DNA of 64,000 bases from Siphonodentalium dalli (lineage: Eukaryota > Mollusca > Scaphopoda > Gadilida > Siphonodentaliidae), in contig CP136061.1 of the NCBI GenBank assembly GCA_032622095.1, positions 195,594,935 through 195,658,934 on the forward strand, in the 5' to 3' direction. Below, piece by piece: positions 40,201-52,200 of the stretch. Within the stretch, counting starts at the first letter, position 1. The number at the start of each line of letters is the position of its first letter. The position numbers were made by a program, and so were the translations under genes. Below the pieces are notes generated by a model. It was not told the origin of the DNA and did not search any database. It saw only the letters and a program-made list of their open reading frames with translations.

Positions 40201-43200
40201 TACGTTATGAATCAAGTTTCATTGGAAAAATGGAGTGTAATGACTTGACTTCGTGGTGCTATACAAGCCTGAGTTTAGTGTGCCTGTCATTGCAGAATGA
40301 GGTCCTCAGAGGGTGAATTTAGTTACGCTATCCCAATAGTGGGCTGGCATCACTAAATTCACCCTCTGGGGACCTCATTCTGCTTATATTAGGCCTCACT
40401 CATCTTCTCTGGATTTTTTTTTTTATAAAATTTCTATAGGAACTTTATATTTCTTTTCTTAGTTAAGTTTCTCTATATCCCCAAATTGGCAGACGAGTCG
40501 GACGAATATTCATCATTTGGGAACTTCAATCTGAGTCTATGTCTCTCATAGAAGATGAGGCCATGCAGAATGAATTCCCCAGAGGGTGAATTTGGTGATG
40601 CTATATAGCCCGCTATATATGCAGGATAGCGTCACTAAATCCACCCTCTGATGTAAATGACAGGCACACTAAACACAGGCTTGGTGCTATATAGAATTAT
40701 AGATATGCCTGGTCGAATATATTATTACGCCAGAGATTAGAGATGAAATCGTGCTTAAACGATTGGTGCATAATTCTTGCTAGAATTTTCATTCATAAAA
40801 ATGCATATGTTTGAAACCTGGGACGTTTTATATGCAAGAGTTATTTGTGGTACCGCCGCTACACCATATATAGTCCAGGAGATATTGGTCGACCTCTGCA
40901 CCCCCCCCCCCCCAGGACTCAACTTCACCCCACTAATTTTCTTCCTTAAGGTCTCCTATAATTTTTTTCACTTGTTAACAAGAAAAGAAAGTGGCCGCAG
41001 AGACTCCAGACAAGATGGCGTCCATCATGGCGGCCATTTTTTTAAAATGCACCATGTCTCTTTGATCGCCGTTATAGTAAAGGTGATATCACATGCGGTC
41101 TTGTTTTTCGCTCAATTCGTTATGCTAATATGCAACCCTTACAAATTAGCCAAAAACCCGACACCAGAATCCAATATGGCGGCCAAGATGGCCGCCGAAA
41201 TGTGAAAATATGCTATTTTTCTTACATGTTATCACCTTTCGTTTGTCTCTGTGGGAAAATGTTGGAATCTTTGCGTCATGTTATACATTTATCATATAGA
41301 GGAGTCATTTTCGACCACATGGGGACCATAATATACATTCATTGTGGAATATTTTTGTCCGATATCACGTTTTCCCAAATGCCGGTATAATAGGTCAAAG
41401 CCGAATCTGCGTTAATAACGCGATGTAATGTTTCGAATCAATGAATGTTATTGCTATAATAACAACACCCATCCATATATATGTGCAGGAGATACTCGAG
41501 CTAGGATTCCTCTTATACCTGAGTTGAGGAATATTTACCCAAATCCAAGATGGCGGCCTAAATGGCCACCAGAAATAAAAAATCGCCGAAAATTGCCGAT
41601 TTTAACATCAGTGAGCATTATTGTCATGAAAACTCCACACCTGCTTACTATTGTGAGTTGGGAACACTTAGGCGAAGAACTTTCCTTGTACCATATCCAA
41701 ATAAAAGTACCCCAAATCCAAAATGGCGCCCACAATGGCTGACAGATTTTGAAAAATCACCGAAATTCCCTCATATTCACATCATTGGGCATTATTGTCG
41801 AGACAACTCCACCCATGCCTACAGTTGAGTTGGAAATACTGAGGTGAAGTAATTACCTTACATCTCAAGCAAGAAATTGTTTTCCAAATCGTAGATGGCG
41901 GCCAAAATGGCGACCGAAATTTGAAAACAAGTCTACATTCCTTTACTTTCTTACGATGGGCGTTATTGTTTCGCGATTTCTATCCAACATTACATGTTGA
42001 TATGGAATAGTGACATGAAGTATTCATTAGGGTTTGGCAATTGATACTCAGAGCCAAGATCGCTGCTAAATTGGCGGCTAGAAATTGAAAAGAAATCGAT
42101 ATTTTCACATATTAATTTCAACTTTTTGTCATAATATCGGTATGTATGGACGAAACTGTACATATACCATCTACTAGTTCAACTTGAAGGTATCAAAACG
42201 CATAACATAGCTCGTATCCTTCTGGAAAGATGAAAACCACAATTTATATCGCGATGTGGCATTTCGAAATCCATTCTCCACTTAGCGCCGATAATGGCCT
42301 TAATCGTAGGTGCGCCGAATAGTTATATCAGAACAATTACCTGATAACAGATTCTGATTTGCCACGTCACGTCCATAATTATCTGGACCAGCTTCCATTT
42401 CTTTGTCTGATAAATCTAGGTAGCTCATACCGACAAAGTATTCACCACTTCCTGGGAGTAGGGTCCCTCTAATCATAACGTTTCAAACAATTCATTTTCC
42501 GGTGTCTAGCTTACGATTTTAAGTATTTGCTAAATATGATATTTGTGCGTCATTTGAACTATGAAGGCATATGACCGATGAGTATACAAGCTTACAGAAG
42601 GTCATCTCTATGTATGTGTCTCATACCCCATGGGGATAACGACATGTACACCTGGCGAACCAGTTAGCTAGCCACTTCTCAATAGATGGTTCGTCAACTC
42701 ACAAACTCAGCGAACGTATTGGCATATGTGGACAACTTCGACAGTGTTTCGAAGGTTGCTAGCTGTCTCATTCCCTTGGACAGATGTCTATCTGCTAAGG
42801 AGAAGACCACAGTGTACAGACTACCCACAATTCTTGACCATGAACCGAAGCAAACTGTGTGCCGCCCCGCATTTGTCTCGTCGAATATGTCCCAGCAGAG
42901 AGGAACAATTCTAGCGGTGCTAGTTTATGGACATGCGCCATGATAGTGGGAATGAAATGGGCCACCGTATACACCACCCCTACACCTGGTGCATGTTTAA
43001 GATATAGAATGTCATGCGTGTCGGTTTTATTTGGTGTGGTAAGATTGTATTTCCACATCCGTTTCGAAGCCTTTCTGATTCAACTACGTACATTTTTGTC
43101 TGGATACTGCTATGCTAGCCTCCCTCAAAACAGTCGGATGGACTGAAGGATAATGTCTTTATAGCATGAATGTATGCGTTTTTTGTTATCCTCTCTCAGG

Positions 43201-46200
43201 GTTAGTGTCAGTATGTTGGCGGTGTTATTCAAGAAAATGTCAGGAACTGTGGTGCATTTATTTCACTATGTATTTAAAGAACAATTTACAGTCTCGATGG
43301 CAATGGCTGTGGACGTTGGGGAACGCGACCTTTATGGTCATATAGCTTTATATATATAACTTTAGAATATAGCAGTTAATGTCTCATGCAGGAAAATGTT
43401 CGCAATGGTGATGTTACCAAGAAATCACTTGGTGTACCAACGTTTGTTGAACTGAATGCAAGAGCTCATCAACGTAACATTCCCATGGATGTACTTCGCG
43501 TTGAACATTTCACCCTTTTGTTGATGGCATTTGTACCTTCTTGAAACATACCACCCAGCGTGAGTATGACATATCAACCAACTATCAAAGGTATCGCCTT
43601 TAAGACTACACTCCAGTCTTGGTGGGGCTTATACAGCAGTAGCCAATGGCACACGCCTGGTCCAGCTGTTTAAGAACGGCTTCCAAACGGATGGGAACAT
43701 ACAATCTTAGCATACAAGGAAAGCAAAGCCACACATGAGATCCTGTCTGAATCTAAAACATAACAAAATAAGGGGCGGTGCAGTCATGGTCCAATTTCAT
43801 TTCCACTATCATGACACATACCCACAAACTAGCACCGTGTGTATTGTTATCATCTGCTTGGATCTGTTCGGTGAGACGATTGCTGGACGCCAACAAGCTT
43901 GTTCTTATGATCATGTTCAAGGAGTTTGGGTATATTATGCATTATGGTCTTCTACGCCTTAGCAGAAATGCATCCGTCAAATGTCGGGCTTTCAACATTC
44001 GAAGCCATATTCAGAAGTTGTCCGGGTACGTCAGTGCATTAGATGAGTATGCAAATTGATGAACCATATATTGGGAAGTGGCTGTTTGGGAAGATCACCA
44101 GATGTACACGTTGTTATCCCCATTGGGTCACCAAAGCTGACAATACGCAGATAGATAGGACCTTCTGAAAGCTAGTATACGCATCGAACGAATACCTTTC
44201 TAGTGTATCGCACAAGATGACGCCTATACCCCACATGTATCATCTGAATTATACCATAAGATATACCACGAATGAAGCTCGCTAAGAATTCCAAGCTTTC
44301 GAAACAAACACGTGAGCTGGACACCGGCATATGGATTGTTTGAAACATTCCGATTAGTGGCACCCTTCTACAAAGAAGTGTAGTAAACTGTTGTTGTGAG
44401 TGAGATAGATTAATCTGACGAAGAGACGGAAACGGGTCTAGATAATGCTGAATGTGGCAATTCAGAATAAGCTCAGGTACTGTTGTTTTGGTTCTTGGAA
44501 GTCATAATATGACTATTCGGCGCACCTATATACGGTTACGGCCAGTATGAGCCCTTAGCGGAGAATGGATTTTGAAATGCCACATCGCGATTGTGGGTTT
44601 TAATCATTCCAAAAGGCTACGACTTACATTGGAACTAATATATGGCTTATATTATGTACCGTTTCGTCTATACAAATCGATATTATGACAACAAGTTGAA
44701 ATTAGTTTGTGATAATATCGGCTTCTTTTCAATTTCTGGCCGCCAGTTTGGCCGTCATATTGACTGTGAGTATCACTTGCCAATAAATCATACATATCAA
44801 CATGTAATGGTGGGTAGAAATCGCGAAACAATAACGCCCATCCTAAGAAAGTAAAGGAATGTAGGCGTATTATCAAATTTCGGTCGCCATTTTGGCCGAC
44901 ATCTTCGATTTGGAAAACAATTTCTTGCTTGAGATGTAAGGTAATTACTTCACCTCAGTATTTCCAACTCAACTGTACGCATGGATGGAGTTGTCTCGAC
45001 AATAATGCCCAATGATGTGAATATGAGGGAATTTCGGTGATTTTTCAAAATCTGTCCGCCAGTGTGGGCGCCATTTTTGATTTGGGGTACTTTTATTTGG
45101 ATATGGTACAAGGAAAGTTCTTCGCCTAAGTGTTCCCAACTCACAATAGTAAGCAGGTGTGGAGTTTTCATTACAATAATGTTCACTGATGTTAAAATCG
45201 GCAATTTTCGGCGATTTTTTATTTCTGGTGGCCATTTTGGCCGCCATCTTGGATTTGGGTAAATATTCCTCAACTCAGGTATAAGAGGAATCATAGCTCG
45301 AGTATCTCCTGCACATATATACGGATGGGTGTTGTTATAATAGCAATAACATTCATTGATTCGAAACATTACATCGCGTTATTAACGTAGATTCGGCTTT
45401 GACCTATTATACCGGAATTTGGGAAAACGTGATATCGGACCAAAATATCCCACAATGAATGTATATTATGGTTCCCATGTGGTCGAAAATGACTCCTCTA
45501 TATGATAAATGTATAACATGACGCAAAGATGCCAACGTTTTCCCACAGAGACAAACGAAAGGTGGTAACATGTCAGAAAAATAGCATATTTTCACATTTC
45601 GGCGGCCATTTTGACTTATGGATAATAACTTTATAAAGTATCAACTGGATAACATGTAATTTTGGTATTTGGGTATACTATATACAGAGACAGGTCGGGT
45701 TCATATTCTGGTACCGCTAGCCAACTTCGACCATATATAGCTATGGCCCCCTTTTTGTTGGTATTCTCTCCCTTGTTCATCTCCCTATGAGGTGTTTGGT
45801 GGGTTCAACTTAATTGGCTGGAATTTAGTCTGGAAATTGACTGGACTAATAAACGGGTAAAGTTAGGATTTGGAATGCGCCCGACCAATTTTAACATGAG
45901 TTATACACGTTGTTGATTCGTTTCCGGCGATTATGCCACATCATGGATAAAGAGCGTCTGCGTTTTTCGTTGGGTTTTATACGAGAATATGATAAAGAGC
46001 GATTAATCCAAGGTAGTCTAGACTGGTATATTCTATGTTTTGTTACTCTTATCATGACATTTGTAAACTGCCGCAAGGCATACTGCTCTGGATACCATTA
46101 GTGATGTTACACTACCGGAATCCAAGACAGGGGTGCCTCTACTGTGGAACCGGGATACGAGCATCCCTCTGCTCATATGTTTATGGGTATCACAAAACTA

Positions 46201-49200
46201 ATATGATATGGAACTCGGTGTTCCTGGTCACCCGCTTTAGAGGAGTCTTTTGATCATTAGACGTTTGACAGTTTAACAATGACTCAGTTTATAGGGACAA
46301 CCTTACATTATATTTAGTTATATTAAAGTTTGAGTTTGACTACTTTTTATGGTTTGATTTCCTTTGTTTCACCTAGATATACCTTGGGCTGCAATACATT
46401 GATTTAATTAAACAATCCCTGCCACTGTAAACACTGTTCCTTTTCTGGATACTAAATCATTATAGATAACTAACTTGGCAGGTTTGTGGTTAACAGCACA
46501 TATCAACGACGTCGCGCGCGATTACGTCATATGACTCATCAACGTTATTTCCCCAAAACAACCTCTGCTGCAATACAACGGAGTGGGGTTCCATTTTGCC
46601 TGTGATACATTCAGACATTGTTTGGTTTTCTTTCTGGAAGTGGTGGCTGTCTATTCGCTACCATATGTGTTATATATGCTTCGGACTATGGATAACACTT
46701 CGACCATGTAAATCAACAAATTAAGGTAACTTTTTTTCATTCTACTTGACAGCTCGATTCCTATAATTTCAATATTGTTAACTTTATCTGAACTCGGATT
46801 ACTCCCAAGAACTGTTTCTAAAAAATTGCTATTCAGATGAACAAATCCAACCTATATCCAGGGAGGAACAAAAATTAACAATTACAAACTTACATATTAT
46901 TATACCGGTACGCGACATACAGGTTTATACTGTACGGTTTTTTGGTGCACCATCGCGCGCGATCAATCGTTTGAAAATCTACGTGTGCTTGATTACGAGG
47001 TTACTCTGGCCCATTTTCAGCTGGGGTGTAGTTCGGTAATTCTGAACTGCACGGTTCTTTCTCTAGTGATCATATTAGGTCGGGAGCATTAGAACCGAAA
47101 CCACAAACAAACGTTCTGTAATTGAAGTTCGTTTAAACTAGAGATGCTCTCTTGATAACCCATGCTGTTTATTATTTTCTGATTCCCAACATTCTAAAGA
47201 CCATTTTCGGCTTGATCGTAGTAAACATTTTCCAAATTATATAATTTAATGTTTCCTCCATGTTATCAAGCTACGCTGATAATCAAACATAGGCTAAATC
47301 ACGATATTGTTTAAGATCTATAACCTATTAGTAGTATATAATTGTAGAGAATACATTAATTATATATACATTGAATATAAAGGAAACCCATTGATAAAGA
47401 GCGTTGTGTTGTGTTATTTAATGTGTATATGTATATATAGACATACTAAATTAAGTCCCTCCTATATATAAACACTTATATTTTCTCCTGGGTCTATCCC
47501 CATATAACAATGTATGCAAACGGTTCTTAATCCTTTAAATGCTATGTTTCAATAACAGGTATAGTATATTGGCTATCCTCCCTATATGAACAACGGTACC
47601 TCCGATGACAAGATAACAAAACAACCTTGCCACGATAGTGTGAGTAATCAACAACGCAATGTTTACCTCTTGTAACAGTGTAGTTACTTTCTGATAATTG
47701 GCTCCATAATCATACAATACCACCCAAAAAGCGGTTTTCGACGGTTTATATTCAAATTATGTATATTAAGCTTGATTGTTACGATTATCTGGAATTTCCA
47801 ACCTAGCATGCATGCATAACAAGTGTATGTATTGTTTAATACCATTAGATGTATGCATAATATCGGAAACTCAAACTCCGCGTGCAACATATGTTTAAAT
47901 TAAAAAAGAATATGGACGCATTTTATTATATTATTAATCTGTCCGTCTGTCGGTCTGTCCATCCATATACTCGATTTTGACTTATGGATAATAACTTTAT
48001 AAAGTATCAACTGGATAACATGTAATTTTGGTATTTGGGTATACTATATACAGAGACAGGTCGGGTTCATATTCTGGTACCGCTAGCCAACTTCGACCAT
48101 ATATAGCTATGGCCCCCTTTTTGTTGGTATTCTCTCCCTTGTTCATCTCCCTATGAGGTGTTTGGTGGGTTCAACTTAATTGGCTGGAATTTAGTCTGGA
48201 AATTGACTGGACTAATAAACGGGTAAAGTTAGGATTTGGAATGCGCCCGACCAATTTTAACATGAGTTATACACGTTGTTGATTCGTTTCCGGCGATTAT
48301 GCCACATCATGGATAAAGAGCGTCTGCGTTTTTCGTTGGGTTTTATACGAGAATATGATAAAGAGCGATTAATCCAAGGTAGTCTAGACTGGTATATTCT
48401 ATGTTTTGTTACTCTTATCATGACATTTGTAAACTGCCGCAAGGCATACTGCTCTGGATACCATTAGTGATGTTACACTACCGGAATCCAAGACAGGGGT
48501 GCCTCTACTGTGGAACCGGGATACGAGCATCCCTCTGCTCATATGTTTATGGGTATCACAAAACATCTTGGCCGCCATATTGGATTCTGGTGTCGGGTTT
48601 TTGGCTAATTTGTAAGGGTTGCATATTAGCATAACGAATCGAGCGGAAAACAAGACCGCATGTGATATTATCTTTACTATAACGGCGATCAAAGAGACAT
48701 GGTGCATTTAAAAATAATGGCCGCCATGATGGACGCCATCTTGTCTGGAGTCTCTGCGGCCACTTTTTTTTCTTGTTAACAAGTGAAAAAAATTAGAGGA
48801 GACCTTAAGGAAGAAAATTAGTGGGGTGAAGTTGAGTCCTGGGGGGGGGGTGCAGAGGTCGACCAATATCTCCTGGACTAATAGTTATACTATATTTTTA
48901 GTAATTATTATAACTGTTTGTGATATTTCTCCGTCCAAAAACTTAAATGATTCAACATGAGGCCAGAAAGATTGAAGCTCACACTAATTGCAACATATGA
49001 GAAGATGATTCTAATCCTCCCATGATTGGAGCTTCCAGAAATTTTGTATATGGAGCCTCGCATATGGGTGATTCTACGATAACTGAGCAAAACAATGTCC
49101 ATTAATGGGAACAAATCACCACAAGACAAGACAAGCACTGCTGCTCATCACGAGCAAGTAAAATTGCCATCATTTTAAAACTGAGCCAGGCATTAAATAG

Positions 49201-52200
49201 ATACCAAAATTAAGTGATTACCACACTCCGGTATGGGTCTTAGGCATGACGATAACCGGCAAGATACAACGAAACTGCATGTCCCAGAACAGACCAGACC
49301 GATTTCTCCGATTTTTACTTATGCACTGGCGGTTGTGTATTCAAAACCGAAATCCAACTTCTGGTGTGGAATTTTGCAAGGAATCTATTGCCACCAAAAA
49401 TATACAGTTACCAAAGAACCATCCTACAAAAAGCTATTTATTTGTCCCAAAAACGTTGTCCCGTGATCTAGAATCATTACACTAACGCGAGCCTAAAATG
49501 TGTTGCCACGCCCCCCCCCCCCCCCCGTGTCAGTTGTATATCACATATGTCGCAACGTAAACGGAAACTTCCATGTTAACAATAAAAAAATATGTTTCCT
49601 GAGTATTCGTGAATTTTTCTCGGAAATTAACATTTGAAACGCCGGATTTTGTACCGTATATTTATTCACCGTCATTACACTAACGCAAAACACTAAAATA
49701 ATATATGCATTGACTCAACGTTAAACAGCTGTGATAAAAGCGTCTGAGGTAAGCGTGTTCATAAACTAGTTGATTGGTTTGGTTGTCGATATTCAAATTT
49801 TTTATCACATGGTGAACACGAAATCGGCATTACACTAACGCGTCATTACACTAACGCTGTTTGTGTTAATGTAATGGCACTGCGTTGGTGTAATAACGTG
49901 TTTTCATAGTCCATGCGCATGGTGTAACAATTGCGCAAATTATGATACAATCATGAAACTTGGCATATATATTTCTCGTGTATACTACTGACCATGTTCA
50001 GATATGGAGACAATGGCGACAGGTCCATCCTTTGCAATTGTTGCTATATAGGCAACTGCCCAACATCGAATAAAAGCTCATATGACTAATATTATGGCAG
50101 TTTTAACAAACTAAAATACGCCATGTATCATTTTTATGATGAAAACAATTATAATAGTTGTTGTCAGTGTGGATCCGACAGGAAAATTACCATATTTCTT
50201 ACTCACATGGGTGATAACGGTTGCTACCCGAAATCGAAAAACGTACATATGACTGCTACTATGGCAATTGTAACAAACTAAACTGCACCATGTAGCATTT
50301 TGTCGATGAAAACAGTTATTATCCTTTCCACAAAGGCATCGTCAACATACTTTTCTCGGTCCATGGCGTAGATATATCATGTATACGGGACTGGGTCCAT
50401 GAATGTCCTACGTATAATAGACACCTGCTCATTCTTGGGTACACTGTCATACCATAGCTCTATCGACCTGTGTCCCATGACCTACATATATGACCCTCGG
50501 TCCATGGCCAACCTGCACCATTGGGTCGCACGGGCATTTCATCAGCCATATACTGTCCCACGGGAGATTATAACGTCATTACACTAACGATGCATCATTA
50601 CACTAACAAAATCGTCATTACACTAACGCTAAGGATTATCAGCTGAGTTATCCGAAATATATAACACAATGAATCTCCCATTCCATCTATTTTATCTACG
50701 TGTGTGTTTAATAGAATGTGAATCATTATTCCCCATGAAAGCGGTTACGTCGGAGTATATTCAAGAAGTGTTCCGAAGAATGGGCGGAAAAATACACATG
50801 TGTGTGCCTCCAAAATTCAGATGAAGCTTTCATTTTCAGAACTAGAACCCCCCTGGCACTCCGAAAATTGCGAAGTTGCCAAGGAACGCGAATAACCATA
50901 ATAACTGGCCATATCTTCGTAACTATACACGTGGTGCCTGCTTGAAATGATGATAAATTGCGTTAGTGTAATGACGTTTCTGGTTTACACTAACGGTCTA
51001 AAACAGACACAATGAGAAAATAATCAGCAAATAATTTTTACCAACCGCATTTCTCGAATATTTCTGACTAACTACACATAATGTGCCCTAGCATACACCA
51101 CAGAACGAAGTTTGTATTTCTGATGTACGGGGATACTCAAATCGCTCAGTTACCGTAGAATCACCCATATTTTAGAACAAATATATTGGCCTAACAATAT
51201 TTACCTTGACCCTGTAAGCCAGTGCATTCTCTTATATATGTGAGGCGCCCTATATTGCTCCATATATAAGAGAATGCACTGGCACAGGATATTTAATGTG
51301 GCATCAGGGTTAATCTAGGACGAGGTATCCCTTCATAGTTGTTTTCCTTTACGATGACGCTCAAATAGTCATTTTGCAATTAGTTCAGTTTTCAAAAACT
51401 GGGAATTTCGCGGAATACTTGATGCAACTGATATGTGAAATAATATACCAACTGCATGATCCTGATAACCAGTTTCTAAACCACGAGCGTTTATATTGGT
51501 ATCAGGGTGAGAGAGTTATAATTTTTGTGTGATAAACGAACCCATGGAACCTTGTCGTTGGAAATTCGAATATTCGGTAATGGAATAGTGTATGATCTTC
51601 GTGGACGACGATAAACAAATGCACGGACATGACATCATTGTGTTCTTGGGTCTGTTCTGGGTCTTTGTTTGTGGCAACCCGCCGTTCGTCAAGTTCACAA
51701 CAAAGAACACGGACTCAAATACACCACCAGTGTTCACAACGGAGGCCATGCATGAGGTAATTTATATCTACAAATTAGCATACAAATTGTTCATCAGTCT
51801 CATACAGTAATGCCCTAATTAATCGACTCCATAACCACAGCAGAATTATGGGTAACTTTTCAGGATTTAGTCGGAAATATGGCTTGTTGCCATTAATCGG
51901 AAAGCTCTCCCATTCGTCGGAAGGCTCTCCCCGAGAGCTTTCAGATGAATGGCAACAAGCCATATTTCCGACTAAATCCTGAAAAGTTACCTATAATTCT
52001 GCTGTGGTTATGGAGTCGATTACTTTGGGCATTACTGTAGATTCAAATATTTTTACTACAGCCTACAGCGAGTTGCCAGCGTTTTTAGTACAAGACGGAG
52101 GCCTCAACTCCGGATTTATGATAGCGCACTGTACAGCTGCTGCACTCGGTAAGCTACACACAATTTGGCAAACTCTCTCCTCTATACATGTATTCCTCCT

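Larger units (their letters stand above)
45609..48564. mobile_element. LTR-like non-autonomous element in foldback J
   Basis: Two direct repeats of about 590 bp (45609-46198 and 47975-48564, offset 2366) look identical by eye, around about 1.78 kb without a usable ORF. The flanks join the foldback arm cleanly (GGCGGCCAT on the left, CATCTTGGCC on the right), suggesting a CAT duplication of only 3 bp. I see no gag/pol and no clear primer-binding site. A TRIM-like LTR element or another terminal-direct-repeat class is possible. Confidence 0.8.
40871..48880. mobile_element. Foldback element J (about 5 kb plus an LTR-like insertion)
   Basis: Ends TAGTCCAGGAGATATTGGTC and GACCAATATCTCCTGGACTA. 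The left arm runs from 40871 to about 43100; the right arm is 43735-45608 plus 48565-48880, interrupted by the LTR-like element. The arms are long, with CAAGATGGCGTCC motifs. ORFs in it occur as mirrored pairs and show no recognisable protein. Confidence 0.88.

Noticed and set aside
40777-41205. 142-codon ORF and mirrored ORFs at 41428-41828 and 44950-45369
   Set aside because: They fall in the inverted arms of foldback J and appear as mirrored pairs; stops differ between arms.
42686-43146. Overlapping ORFs possibly from a transposase
   Set aside because: No conserved motif could be recognised, and the same region is mirrored at 43735-44059 with frameshifts; kept only as a lead.
45910-46101. 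Identical ORF pairs at 45.9 and 48.3 kb
   Set aside because: They are the two copies of the terminal direct repeat; short, open on both strands, no known motif.
49475-50996. CRISPR-like or satellite array
   Set aside because: Motif spacing ranges from adjacent to several hundred bases and orientation varies; no constant spacer.
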